A stretch of DNA of 39,300 nt from Oxalobacteraceae bacterium UBA6704 (GTDB lineage Bacteria; Pseudomonadota; Gammaproteobacteria; Burkholderiales; Burkholderiaceae_D). The translations under genes and the position numbers were made by a program. This document shows, piece after piece, positions 1 to 7,706 of the stretch. The stretch lies in the NCBI GenBank assembly GCA_002454505.1, contig DKJA01000117.1, forward strand, positions 37,882-77,181, given 5' to 3'. Numbering within the stretch: the stretch's first letter is position 1; the number at the start of each line of letters is the position of its first letter. A model generated the notes under the pieces. That model was not told the origin of the DNA and made no database searches. It was given only the letters and a program-made list of their open reading frames with translations.

Positions 1-345
1 ACCGATCAGTTCCCCCTTCAGGTCGTACGTCCAGCGGTGCAGCGGGCAGACGATGGTGTTCGCATTGCCCCGCCCATTGAACATCAGCGCCTGGCGGTGA
101 CGGCAGACGTTGGACAGCAGCTCGATACCCTGCGCGTTACGGACCAGCATGCGGCCTTCGTTTTCCGCGGCAAGCGTGGTGAAGTCGCCGGCATTCGGCA
201 CCATCAGTTCGTGGCCCACATAGCGGGGGCCATTCTTGAATAATTGCTGCATTTCACGCTGCAGTAGCGCTTCGTCAAAATAGACGTGGACCGGAAGTTG
301 CGCGTTCGAACGCGCCAGCCTGGTGTGGGTACCCAGATCGGACAT
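1..345 (-). CDS. Rieske-type aromatic ring-hydroxylating oxygenase, alpha subunit (5' part only)
   Basis: The first 115 residues of a protein that runs off the left edge of the window. The start ATG is at 345. A complete Rieske [2Fe-2S] ligand set is visible: C81-x-H83 in the context NVCRHR, then C100-x2-H103 in the context CPLHRW. In this family the cluster passes electrons to a mononuclear iron site in the C-terminal catalytic domain, which lies outside the window. The N-terminal stretch (FDEALLQREMQ, then GHELMVPNAGDF) fits the alpha-subunit family of ring-hydroxylating oxygenases. The gene is divergent from xseB across a 297-bp gap (346-642) in which I see no gene. The substrate cannot be told from this fragment; a demethylase or other Rieske oxygenase is equally possible. 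Confidence 0.85.
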   Translation of the reverse strand, partial: MSDLGTHTRLARSNAQLPVHVYFDEALLQREMQQLFKNGPRYVGHELMVPNAGDFTTLAAENEGRMLVRNAQGIELLSNVCRHRQALMFNGRGNANTIVCPLHRWTYDLKGELIG

Positions 346-642
346 CCCAACCCCCCTTAATTTAAAGTGCTGCAACCAAGAAGAGACAGAATCCGCAAAG
401 ACCTGAAATCAGAGAATAAAATCGGTATTTCGGACAGAACCGGCGATTATAGCGTGGATGACGTTCCTCTGCCGATAAATCTGGCCCGCGCAAGCGGGCA
501 CGGCCCATGCCGGCGCCCCGGGCGTGGACCATGGCGAAAACTGCCACGTCCTGCACGTGTGCAGCTTGCCTTTTTGGACCGGCAGCGTGACTTTGCTCTA
601 AAATACGCGGCTACGCTCTAGCGATTGAGTCGGATTTACATA

Positions 643-906
643 ATGGTCAAGAAAATAAACGGCGAGACCGGCAACGGCGCCGCAGCCCCCGCATCCTTCG
701 AGGAAGCGATGGCCGAACTGGCGCAGCTGGTCACGCAGATGGAGTCCGGGCAATTGCCGCTGGAAGCTTCCGTTGCCGCCTATGCGCGCGGCTCCGAACT
801 GGTGAAATTCTGCGCGGGCCAGCTGGACAAGGTGGAATCGCAGGTGAAGATCCTCGAAGGCGACATGCTCAAGCCCTTCGCCGACGGCGACGAGGCGGCG
901 CAATGA
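643..906 (+). CDS. xseB: Exodeoxyribonuclease VII small subunit
   Basis: An 87-residue protein matching XseB, the small subunit that binds in multiple copies to the large subunit XseA and helps degrade single-stranded DNA to oligonucleotides in the cytoplasm. The family core is clear: SFEEAMAELAQLVTQMESG, then LPLEASVAAYARG, then a helical segment ending in KILEGD. The ATG at 643 is preferred to an in-frame TTG at 625 because it gives the usual length of about 80-90 residues and starts with the typical basic stretch MVKK. The last bases overlap the ATG of ispA (903), implying translational coupling. xseA is not nearby. Pairing of xseB with ispA and dxs is common in proteobacteria. A weak -10-like TAAAAT lies at 599-604. 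Confidence 0.93.
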   Translation: MVKKINGETGNGAAAPASFEEAMAELAQLVTQMESGQLPLEASVAAYARGSELVKFCAGQLDKVESQVKILEGDMLKPFADGDEAAQ

Positions 907-1805
907 CGCCGGCTTTCGCCGACTGGATGAAAAGCATCCAGGCTGGAATGGAGGCGGATATGTCGGCCTACTTGCCGGCCGAATCGGTCATTCCCGCCAA
1001 GCTGCACGGGGCGATGCGTTATGCGCTGCTGGGCGGCGGCAAGCGCGTGCGCCCGCTGCTGGTGCATGCGGCCGGGGCGCTGACCGGCGCCGATGCGCAG
1101 GCGCTGTCGCGCGCCGCTGCTGCGCTGGAAATGATCCACGCCTACTCGCTGGTTCATGACGACATGCCATGCATGGACGACGACGAACTGCGCCGCGGCA
1201 AGCCCACCGTGCACGTGGCTTACGACGAAGCGACTGCGCTGCTGGTCGGCGATGCGCTGCAGTCGCAGGCGTTCGCGGTGCTGGCCGGCGTCGCTGATTT
1301 GGCCAATGCGGTGCCGCCGGCACGGCTGCTGAAGATGGTGCGCCTGCTGGCCGATGCGGCCGGTTCGGCCGGCATGTGCGGCGGCCAGGCGATCGATCTC
1401 GACAGCGTGGGCCTCAGCCTGACGCTGGAACAGCTGGAGCGGATGCACCAGCTGAAAACGGGCGCGCTGCTGCGTGCCTCTGTCGTGCTGGGCGCGCTGG
1501 CCGGCAAGGACCTGAGTGACGAAGAACTGGCTGCGCTGCACGACTACAGCCGCGCGATCGGCCTGGCCTTCCAGGTCGTCGACGACGTGCTCGACGCCAC
1601 GGCCGATTCGGCCACGCTCGGCAAGACCGCCGGCAAGGATGCCGCGGACAACAAACCCACCTACGTATCGATCCTGGGGCTCGAACCGTCGATCGCGCTG
1701 GCGGAGCAACTGCGGCGCGATGCCCATGCTGCGCTGCTGCCGTTCGGCGACGACGCGCTGCGCCTGCGCGAACTCGCGGACCTGATCGTGCAGCGGAAGG
1801 CTTAA
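903..1805 (+). CDS. ispA: (2E,6E)-Farnesyl diphosphate synthase (polyprenyl synthetase)
   Basis: A 300-residue short-chain trans-prenyltransferase. It condenses dimethylallyl or geranyl diphosphate with isopentenyl diphosphate to give farnesyl diphosphate, the precursor of ubiquinone side chains, undecaprenyl carriers and heme A. Both aspartate-rich metal-binding motifs are intact: D86-D87-x4-D92 in VHDDMPCMDDDELRRG and D227-D228-x2-D231 in VVDDVLD. The GGGKRVRP substrate-binding stretch lies near residue 46. The ATG overlaps the xseB stop codon (ATGA), and dxs begins directly after the ispA stop, so xseB-ispA-dxs is very probably one transcript. Length and motifs are normal for IspA. Geranylgeranyl activity cannot be excluded from sequence alone, but context favours FPP synthase. 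Confidence 0.95.
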   Translation: MTPAFADWMKSIQAGMEADMSAYLPAESVIPAKLHGAMRYALLGGGKRVRPLLVHAAGALTGADAQALSRAAAALEMIHAYSLVHDDMPCMDDDELRRGKPTVHVAYDEATALLVGDALQSQAFAVLAGVADLANAVPPARLLKMVRLLADAAGSAGMCGGQAIDLDSVGLSLTLEQLERMHQLKTGALLRASVVLGALAGKDLSDEELAALHDYSRAIGLAFQVVDDVLDATADSATLGKTAGKDAADNKPTYVSILGLEPSIALAEQLRRDAHAALLPFGDDALRLRELADLIVQRKA

Positions 1806-3674
1806 ATGAACCTGCTTGAAACCATCGACAACCCGGCCGACCTGCGCAAGCTGCAACGCCACCAACTGAAGCCCCTGGCCGACGAGCTGCGCGGCTTCCT
1901 GCTCGATTCCGTGTCGAAGACGGGCGGCCACCTGTCGTCCAACCTGGGCACCGTGGAACTGACCGTCGCGCTGCACTACGTGTTCAACACGCCGCACGAC
2001 CGCATCGTGTGGGACGTGGGCCACCAGACGTATTCGCACAAGATCCTGACGGGCCGCCGCGACCGCTTCAACACGCTGCGCCAGCTGGACGGCATCTCCG
2101 GCTTCCCGCGCCGTGCCGAAAGCGGCTACGACACGTTCGGCACCGCGCACTCGTCCACATCGATCTCCGCCGCCTTGGGCATGGCGCTGGCCGCCAAGAT
2201 CAAGGGCGAGCAGCGCCACGCGATCGCCGTGATCGGCGACGGCTCGATGACGGCCGGCATGGCGTTCGAAGCGCTGAACAATGCCGGCGTGGAAGAAGAC
2301 ACCAACCTGCTGGTGATCCTGAACGACAATGACATGTCGATCTCGCCGCCCGTCGGCGCGCTGAACCGCTACCTGGCGCGGCTGATGTCCGGCCAGTTCT
2401 ACGCGGCCGCGAAGAACGTCGGCAAGTCCGTGCTGCCGGCGCCCGTGCTGGAACTGGCGAAGAAGCTGGAAGAGCATGCGAAAGGCATGGTCGTGCCGGC
2501 CACGATGTTCGAGGAGTTCGGCTTCAACTACATCGGCCCGATCGACGGCCACGACCTCGACTCGCTGATCCCCACGCTGCAGAACATCCGCAACCTGAAG
2601 GGCCCGCAGTTCCTCCACGTCGTGACGAAAAAAGGCCAGGGCTACAAGCTGGCCGAGGCGGAGCCGATCCTGTACCACGGCACCGGCAAGTTCAATCCGG
2701 CCGAAGGCATCAAGCCGGCGCCGCCGTCGAAGATCACTTACACCGAGGTGTTCGGCAACTGGCTGTGCGACATGGCGGCCGCCGACAAGCGCCTGATCGG
2801 CGTCACGCCGGCGATGCGCGAGGGCTCCGGCATGGTGCGCTTCCACGCCGAATACCCTGACCGCTACTTCGACGTGGGCATCGCCGAGCAGCACGCGGTG
2901 ACGTTTGCCGCCGGCTTGGCCTGCGAGGCGCTGAAGCCCGTCGTGGCAATCTATTCCACGTTCCTGCAGCGCGGCTACGACCAGCTGATCCACGATGTCG
3001 CGCTGCAGAACCTGGACGTGACGTTCGCGCTGGACCGCGCCGGCCTGGTGGGTGCCGATGGCGCCACGCATGCCGGCAACTACGACCTGGCTTACCTGCG
3101 CTGCATCCCGAACATGGTGGTGATGGCGGCGTCCGACGAAAACGAATGCCGCCAGATGCTGACCACTGCCTACCAGTATCCCGGCCCGGCCGCCGTGCGC
3201 TACCCGCGCGGCGCCGGCATCGGCGCGACGATCGCGCCGGCGCTGACGACGATAGCCCTGGGCAAGGGCGAAGTGCGCCGCAAGGGCGAACGCGTGGCGA
3301 TCCTGGCGTTCGGCTCGATGGTGGCGCCGTCCGTCAAGGCGGCCGAGCAGCTGAACGCCACGGTGGCGAACATGCGCTTCGTGAAACCGCTGGACGTGGA
3401 ACTGGTCAAGCAGCTGGCCGCCGACCACGACTACCTCGTGACGGTGGAAGAGGGCTGCATCATGGGCGGCGCCGGCGCGGCCGTGGCCGAGGCGCTGGCT
3501 GAGGCGGGCATCGTCAAGCCGTTGCAGATGCTGGGCTTGCCCGACAAATTCATCGACCACGGCGACCCGGCGAAACTGCTGGCCAGCGTGGGGCTGGATG
3601 CCGAAGGCATCGCGGCATCCATCAAGGCGAAGTTCCTGAACGGCGAACCGCGGCTGGTGGTGAACAACAGCTGA
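1806..3674 (+). CDS. dxs: 1-Deoxy-D-xylulose-5-phosphate synthase
   Basis: A 622-residue thiamine diphosphate enzyme that joins pyruvate and glyceraldehyde 3-phosphate, the first and flux-controlling step of the MEP isoprenoid pathway. The ThDP-binding motif G144-D145-G146 followed by the conserved NN is present (GDGSMTAGMAFEALNN), as are the N-terminal GHQTYSHKILTGR segment, the transketolase-type pyrimidine domain with FDVGIAEQHAVTFAAG, and the C-terminal transketolase domain. Length is normal for the family (about 620). The ATG directly follows the ispA TAA with no gap, so translation is probably coupled. The gene ends the operon; a strong hairpin terminator follows 16 bp after the stop codon. 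Confidence 0.97.
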   Translation: MNLLETIDNPADLRKLQRHQLKPLADELRGFLLDSVSKTGGHLSSNLGTVELTVALHYVFNTPHDRIVWDVGHQTYSHKILTGRRDRFNTLRQLDGISGFPRRAESGYDTFGTAHSSTSISAALGMALAAKIKGEQRHAIAVIGDGSMTAGMAFEALNNAGVEEDTNLLVILNDNDMSISPPVGALNRYLARLMSGQFYAAAKNVGKSVLPAPVLELAKKLEEHAKGMVVPATMFEEFGFNYIGPIDGHDLDSLIPTLQNIRNLKGPQFLHVVTKKGQGYKLAEAEPILYHGTGKFNPAEGIKPAPPSKITYTEVFGNWLCDMAAADKRLIGVTPAMREGSGMVRFHAEYPDRYFDVGIAEQHAVTFAAGLACEALKPVVAIYSTFLQRGYDQLIHDVALQNLDVTFALDRAGLVGADGATHAGNYDLAYLRCIPNMVVMAASDENECRQMLTTAYQYPGPAAVRYPRGAGIGATIAPALTTIALGKGEVRRKGERVAILAFGSMVAPSVKAAEQLNATVANMRFVKPLDVELVKQLAADHDYLVTVEEGCIMGGAGAAVAEALAEAGIVKPLQMLGLPDKFIDHGDPAKLLASVGLDAEGIAASIKAKFLNGEPRLVVNNS

Positions 3675-3690
3675 AAGTAATCGATTGCAG

Positions 3691-3720
3691 AATAAAAGCG
3701 GCGCGTGCGCCGCTTTTATT
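3691..3720. terminator. Rho-independent terminator after dxs
   Basis: A perfect 13-bp inverted repeat (AATAAAAGCGGCG / CGCCGCTTTTATT) around a 4-base loop CGTG. The stem has a GC-rich core flanked by A-rich and T-rich arms, so it can work in either direction. It separates the xseB-ispA-dxs operon from the glutaredoxin/peptide cluster. Confidence 0.9.
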
Positions 3721-3753
3721 TTATGGGTGCGAAGAATATTATTTTATTTTTAC

Positions 3754-3782
3754 TTGACATAAGGAAATCATCGATTTATCGT
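3754..3782 (+). promoter_or_regulatory. Putative sigma-70 promoter of the glutaredoxin/mini-protein cluster
   Basis: A perfect -35 hexamer TTGACA (3754-3759), then 17 bases, then a poor -10 TATCGT (3777-3782). The surrounding 3720-3839 stretch is much more AT-rich than the flanking genes, and the position just after a terminator and 58 bp before the ATG at 3840 is right for a promoter. The weak -10 may mean the true start site differs or that an activator is needed. Inferred from sequence only. Confidence 0.4.
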
Positions 3783-3839
3783 CGGTTGCGAAATACTGAA
3801 AACGCAGCTGGATATTTAAAATCCGCATGAGGGCATTCG

Positions 3840-4226
3840 ATGATACTTGCCAAATTAAAGTCGCTGGCGGTCTATGCCGCAATCCTCGCTGCCGGCCTGG
3901 GCGTGGGCGTCGGCGTCGCCAAAGTGCCGAAACTACTGGAAAAGCCCTATATGCAGGGCGATTACGCTGCCTACTTCCCCGACAGTAAAACCCGCGTGGT
4001 GGTCTACGGCACCACCACCTGCCCATTTTGCGCAAAGACGCGGCAATACCTGAATGAACGCAAGATCGCCTATGCCGACCTGAACGTGGATGTGTCGGAC
4101 AAGGCGCAGCAAGAATTTAAAGCCCTGAAAGGCAGTGCCGTGCCGGTGATATTGATCGGCGACCGGCTGATCACGGGTTTTAAACCGGCAGCGATCGACG
4201 ATGCATTGCAGGCCGTCGCGCGCTGA
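3840..4226 (+). CDS. Membrane-anchored glutaredoxin-like thiol-disulfide protein
   Basis: A 128-residue protein with one N-terminal hydrophobic helix (about residues 9-27) followed by a glutaredoxin-fold domain (about 50-127). The redox motif is C61-P-F-C64 in YGTTTCPFCAKTR, and the cis-proline segment is V101-P102 in AVPVILIGD. Both are hallmarks of glutaredoxin/NrdH-like proteins, which exchange disulfides with partner proteins or glutathione. A helix at the very N terminus suggests an anchor with the redox domain in the periplasm, but charges on both sides of the helix (K5, K7; K28, K31, K35) leave the topology open. GAGGG at 3829-3833 is a good ribosome binding site. Two secreted six-cysteine mini-protein genes follow 27 bp downstream on the same strand, so they may be its substrates. 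Confidence 0.82.
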   Translation: MILAKLKSLAVYAAILAAGLGVGVGVAKVPKLLEKPYMQGDYAAYFPDSKTRVVVYGTTTCPFCAKTRQYLNERKIAYADLNVDVSDKAQQEFKALKGSAVPVILIGDRLITGFKPAAIDDALQAVAR

Positions 4227-4253
4227 TCATCGACCTACCGTTGGAGTTATCTG

Positions 4254-4442
4254 ATGAAGAAAACAATGATGTTCATGTTCGCGCTGGGCGTTGGCATTTC
4301 ATTCAATGTTTATGCTGCCTGGGATGAGTGCACCGACGCCTGCGAGACGGCATATGCGGCCTGCCTGGACCGCGGCACATCGTCCAGCGCGGTGTGCACC
4401 CGTATTCACGATCTGTGCATCGACCGTTGCGCATCGACTTGA
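4254..4442 (+). CDS. Secreted six-cysteine mini-protein 1
   Basis: A 62-residue precursor with a Sec-type signal peptide (MKK, hydrophobic core to about residue 19, cleavage probably after VYA or VYAA at 21-22). The mature part is only about 40 residues and carries six cysteines at 26, 30, 37, 48, 55 and 59, spaced C-x3-C-x6-C-x10-C-x6-C-x3-C, a mirror-symmetric pattern. It suggests two short helices joined by a loop and clamped by disulfides, as in helical-hairpin peptides; this fold is inference. It shares the segment CLDRG and the cysteine layout with the next gene, so the two are tandem paralogues. I do not recognise a named family. Role unknown; candidates are a periplasmic redox substrate, a metal-binding peptide or a secreted bioactive peptide. 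Confidence 0.78.
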   Translation: MKKTMMFMFALGVGISFNVYAAWDECTDACETAYAACLDRGTSSSAVCTRIHDLCIDRCAST

Positions 4443-4453
4443 AGGGGGACTAA

Positions 4454-4660
4454 GTGAAAAAATCGCTCATGCTCAATAAACTCGCGCTGTTTGTTTTCTC
4501 CGCCGGCCTGTCGCTGGGGACCCTGGCGGCGACCGATGAATATGCGGCCTGCGTGGCTGCCTGCGACCTGGACTTCGTCGACTGCCTGGACCGCGGCGTG
4601 ATCACCGCCGCCTGCTCGAGGGCGCGCATGTATTGCTACCAGGATTGCGCAAACCCGTAA
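4454..4660 (+). CDS. Secreted six-cysteine mini-protein 2
   Basis: A 68-residue precursor that begins with GTG at 4454. The ribosome binding site GAAGGGGGA (4441-4449) overlaps the stop codon of the preceding gene, so the two are probably translated in series. Signal peptide: MKKS, hydrophobic core about 10-24, cleavage probably after LAA at 24-26. Mature cysteines are at 33, 37, 44, 54, 61 and 65, spaced C-x3-C-x6-C-x9-C-x6-C-x3-C, the same mirror pattern as mini-protein 1 with a loop one residue shorter. Apart from the cysteines and CLDRG the two sequences differ considerably, which points to an old duplication with the scaffold conserved. Function unknown. The following 269 bp (4661-4929) hold no gene I can support; a 9-bp hairpin (4673-4681/4694-4702) lacks a T-run. 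Confidence 0.76.
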   Translation: MKKSLMLNKLALFVFSAGLSLGTLAATDEYAACVAACDLDFVDCLDRGVITAACSRARMYCYQDCANP

Positions 4661-4929
4661 CGTCGAGTCCCTTGCGGATGGTGGCAATGTCCCCCATCCG
4701 CAGCATTGTCCCATTGGCCACAACGGCCGTTTTATCGCCTGGCCACCCGGCCAAGCCCAACATTTCCCGCACTTTTTCCTGTAGGATACCAGCTTCGTCC
4801 GCGCAAACGCGCCGGTCGAAACTCGATTGCGCATCCCGGGGGCACCGAACTCCACGCGGATCTGTATTTATTCCCGGACAGAGGATCACAGCGTCAGCTT
4901 CCTTCATGTCCCGCTATCCTGGAGACAGA

Positions 4930-6096
4930 ATGGGAGCTTTGCGCCCACCTATACGGCGCGCCGGAAGTCTGGTCGCGCTGGCATGCATCCTCGCTGTAGC
5001 CGGCACTGCCGCCGCCGAAGCCTGGCGCTGGTCGCACACTGCCCAGCACGCCGGCAAGCCGCAACTCGTCGGCGCCGCCGCACCGGCAGCCGTCACCGTC
5101 ACCGAGCTATCCCACGCGCTGATTCCGATGCCGAAAGGCGTGCCGTCGGCGCACGCCAGTGCGCTGGCCAGCCTGCCGCACGGCGACCTGATCTCGTTCT
5201 GGTGGGCCGGCAGCCGCGAGAGCGGGCCGGACGTGAAAGTGTATGCGTCGCGCTGGTCGAACGGCAGCTGGAGCGACAACTGGGAAGTGGCCAGCCGCGA
5301 GTCGCTGGGCAAGGTGCTCGGCTTCGGCGTGCGCCGCATCGGCAACCCGGTGGCATGGACCGCCGTGGACGGCACCGTCCACCTGTATGTCGTGGCGACG
5401 GGCCTGGGCGGCTGGGCGGCCGCGCGCATCGTGCAGATGCAGTCGCACGACCAGGGCGCCACGTTCCAGGTGAAGCGGGTGCTGCCGATGTCCCCCGTGT
5501 TCAATACCAGCACGCTGGTGCGCACGGCGCCCATCGCGCTGGCCGATGGCGGCTGGTGGCTGCCGGTGTATTTCGAGATCGGCAACAAGTACCCGATGCT
5601 GATGGCGTTCGACGCTGAAGGCAACCCGCAGCGCGTGACGCGCATCGGCGCGCGCACGATGTCGCTGCAGCCCACGCTGGTGCCGGTATCGGCAACCGAG
5701 GTGCGCGCCTGGATGCGCGACGCGGGCGAAGAGCAGCGCGTGCAGCAGGCCCTCAGCCGCGATGGCGGCGAAAGCTGGGAAGACCTGGATGCAATGAAGA
5801 TGGCCAACCAGAGCACGTCGCTGGCGGTGCTGCGGCTCACCAGCGGCGCGCTGCTGATGCTGCATAACCATGTGCGGGCAGGCGGGTCGGACCGCAGCAC
5901 GCTGTCGCTGTCGGTGTCGATGGATGGCCACAAATGGCGGCGCCTGACCGATATCGTCAGCGGCAGCGCGGGCGACGAGTTCTCGTATCCGGCGATGCAC
6001 CAGGTGGGCGAAGAACTGCATATCACTTACACCTACCAGCGCAAGGCCATCGCGCACCGCCGCCTGAAACTGAACCTGGGGAAGGACCTGCTATGA
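4930..6096 (+). CDS. Secreted sialidase-like BNR-repeat protein
   Basis: A 388-residue protein with a signal peptide or N-terminal anchor (RRAGSLVALACILAVAGTAAAEA, about 10-32) and a beta-propeller of the sialidase/neuraminidase superfamily. Asp-box motifs are visible near residue 173 (SHDQGATF), 276 (SRDGGESW) and about 330 (SMDGHKW). Segments such as FWWAGSRES, LVRTAPIALADGGWWLPVY and LQPTLVP match the BNR_2 type of exo-sialidase. Whether it cleaves sialic acid, another sugar, or only binds glycans is not shown. The ATG at 4930 is chosen for its ribosome binding site GGAGA (4921-4925) and because the signal peptide follows. The stop overlaps the ATG of the next membrane-protein gene (ATGA). 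Confidence 0.8.
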   Translation: MGALRPPIRRAGSLVALACILAVAGTAAAEAWRWSHTAQHAGKPQLVGAAAPAAVTVTELSHALIPMPKGVPSAHASALASLPHGDLISFWWAGSRESGPDVKVYASRWSNGSWSDNWEVASRESLGKVLGFGVRRIGNPVAWTAVDGTVHLYVVATGLGGWAAARIVQMQSHDQGATFQVKRVLPMSPVFNTSTLVRTAPIALADGGWWLPVYFEIGNKYPMLMAFDAEGNPQRVTRIGARTMSLQPTLVPVSATEVRAWMRDAGEEQRVQQALSRDGGESWEDLDAMKMANQSTSLAVLRLTSGALLMLHNHVRAGGSDRSTLSLSVSMDGHKWRRLTDIVSGSAGDEFSYPAMHQVGEELHITYTYQRKAIAHRRLKLNLGKDLL

Positions 6097-6794
6097 ACCT
6101 GCCCGATCTCGCGCTGCAGATCGTCTATGGCCGCCTGGCCTGGGCGCTGGTGGTGGCCGCGCTGCTGCTCGCGCTGATGCGCATGCTGGCGCCAGCGCTG
6201 TCGCGCCGCCTGCAGGCGGCCATCGTTACGGCGGCCGTCGTCGTGATGGCGTTGCCCGGCGAAGCGTCGCCGGCCTATTTCCTGGCGCTGGGTTTCCAGT
6301 ATCCGAGCGGCCTGCTGGTCGGCTGCAGCGTCGTGTCGCTGTACGCGCGCTGGCATGGCCGGCCCGCGCGGCTGGCGATGTCCACCTGCCTGGCGCTGCC
6401 GCTGGCGGCCATCGGCCTGGTGCTGTATCTCGACGCGTTCGGCGTGCTGGCGCTGGGGCTGTACTACGGCGGCTTCGGTGCGCGCGCCGCGCCGCTGCTG
6501 GCCTGTGCCGCCGCGGCGGCGTGCGCGTTTGCCATCATGCGCGGCTACCGCACCGGCACGGCGGCGGCGCTGCTGACCGGCGTGCTGCTGTTTTCGCTGC
6601 TGCGCCTGCCCACGGGGAACCTGTGGGATGCGCTGCTCGATCCGCTGCTGTGGGCCTGGGCCGTGCTGTCGGCCGTCGCCTTCGTCGCGCGCCAGGTCGC
6701 CGGATGGCGCGCCCGCCCGCTGCCGCCGCTGGCGGAACCCGAATCTGCGCCGGTGCCCGTGCATGCGGCAGTATCGAACAACTTCAAACGGTAA
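6093..6794 (+). CDS. Multi-pass inner-membrane protein, unknown function
   Basis: A 233-residue, strongly hydrophobic protein made almost wholly of consecutive membrane segments (roughly 15-35, 42-62, 68-88, 95-115, 118-155, 160-210), followed by a short proline- and alanine-rich cytoplasmic-type tail. I recognise no family and see no catalytic motif. It starts inside the stop codon of the sialidase-like gene and ends 11 bp before the next membrane-protein gene, so the three genes form one likely operon. It may be an accessory of the sialidase-like protein or part of an exopolysaccharide/cell-surface function; this is context-based inference only. Confidence 0.75.
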   Translation: MNLPDLALQIVYGRLAWALVVAALLLALMRMLAPALSRRLQAAIVTAAVVVMALPGEASPAYFLALGFQYPSGLLVGCSVVSLYARWHGRPARLAMSTCLALPLAAIGLVLYLDAFGVLALGLYYGGFGARAAPLLACAAAAACAFAIMRGYRTGTAAALLTGVLLFSLLRLPTGNLWDALLDPLLWAWAVLSAVAFVARQVAGWRARPLPPLAEPESAPVPVHAAVSNNFKR

Positions 6795-6805
6795 GGGAGT
6801 AATAC

Positions 6806-7642
6806 GTGGTAACGAACAAGTGGTATGGACATCCGGTGATCGCGGTCGGCGTCATCCTCAATATCTTCGTGATGGGCCTGGCGCTGTACTGGTCCGGCGA
6901 CCAGGCCGCGCTGTGGCGCCTGCTGGTGGAAGACGGCATCGTCGAGTGGACGCAATTCCTGTGCTTCGCCGTCACCTCCGGCCTGCTGGCATTCGCCGCG
7001 GTCGAGCGCTGGCAGCGTGCGCCGAAGATCGACCTGGTCCTGCTGGCGTTCGTCGGCCTGTCCGGCATCGTGGCACTGGCCGCGCTGGAAGAGATCAGCT
7101 GGTTCCAGCGCATCCTGCACATCGCCACGCCGGAATTCTTCGTCCACAATAACCGCCAGGGCGAGACCAACCTGCACAACCTGGCGCTGGGCGACAAGGG
7201 CAGCATCCACAAGACGATCCTGCTGAAGATCATTGCCATCGTCGGCCTGACGCACAATATCGTGCTGCCGCTGCTGGCCCGCAAGCGTCCGGCGATCCGC
7301 GACTTCGTCGAGAAGTTCGGCCTGTACCTGCCGCCGCTGGTACCGTCCGTGATCTATATCGTGCTGGTGGCCGTGTCGCACCTGACGATCGATCACCCGC
7401 GCAAGGGCGAGCTGGGCGAGCTGTTCGGCGCCATGCATTACCTGTCGACGGTGTTTGCCGCGTACTTCCTGGGCGTCAATTACGGCAAGCCGCCCGTGTT
7501 CGAGAACCCGGCCGACCGCCGCCGCGTGGGCACGCTGTTCGCCATGCTGCTGGTGTTCCTGCTGTTCTCCGGCTGGCTGCTCAGCGCCGGTGCCGGTGCC
7601 GGTTCCTACCTGGCCATCCATCCGGACGGCGGCAAGGGCTGA
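6806..7642 (+). CDS. Conserved multi-pass membrane protein with EEISW/QGETNLHNL motif
   Basis: A 278-residue membrane protein starting with GTG at 6806, preceded by GGGAG (6795-6799). Several hydrophobic segments alternate with a conserved-looking central polar stretch: EWTQFLCF, then LEEISWFQRIL, then NNRQGETNLHNLAL. I recall this combination of a double glutamate, SW-x-QR and N-x-QGE-x-NLHN from a widespread uncharacterised bacterial membrane family; its clustering of acidic, Asn and His residues near membrane segments suggests a functional site, but none is established. It closes the BNR operon and is followed 18 bp later by a perfect palindromic terminator. Confidence 0.78.
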   Translation: MVTNKWYGHPVIAVGVILNIFVMGLALYWSGDQAALWRLLVEDGIVEWTQFLCFAVTSGLLAFAAVERWQRAPKIDLVLLAFVGLSGIVALAALEEISWFQRILHIATPEFFVHNNRQGETNLHNLALGDKGSIHKTILLKIIAIVGLTHNIVLPLLARKRPAIRDFVEKFGLYLPPLVPSVIYIVLVAVSHLTIDHPRKGELGELFGAMHYLSTVFAAYFLGVNYGKPPVFENPADRRRVGTLFAMLLVFLLFSGWLLSAGAGAGSYLAIHPDGGKG

Positions 7643-7660
7643 ATGCCGCTGTCGATGTAG

Positions 7661-7688
7661 AAACGGGGACGCCATGGCGTCCCCGTTT
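7661..7688. terminator. Bidirectional palindromic terminator
   Basis: A perfect 28-bp palindrome whose left half is AAACGGGGACGCCA. It lies between convergent genes (plus-strand membrane protein ending at 7642, minus-strand gene ending at 7707). GC-rich core with T-rich ends on both strands, so it can stop transcription from either side. Confidence 0.85.
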
Positions 7689-7706
7689 TCGTTGCGGCCT
7701 GCGTTC

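Noticed and set aside
780..3560. Long open frame of more than 900 codons on the minus strand across ispA and dxs
   Set aside because: High-GC codon bias leaves few stops on the opposite strand. The translation is low-complexity (His/Arg/Gln-rich) without domains, and it covers well-identified genes.
4673..4702. 9-bp hairpin after the second mini-protein gene as a terminator
   Set aside because: No T-run follows and the loop is 12 bases, so it was not listed as an intrinsic terminator.
7661..7688. Perfect 28-bp palindrome considered as a regulator operator
   Set aside because: It lies between two convergent stop codons and has a GC core with A/T ends, which fits a bidirectional terminator better than a binding site.
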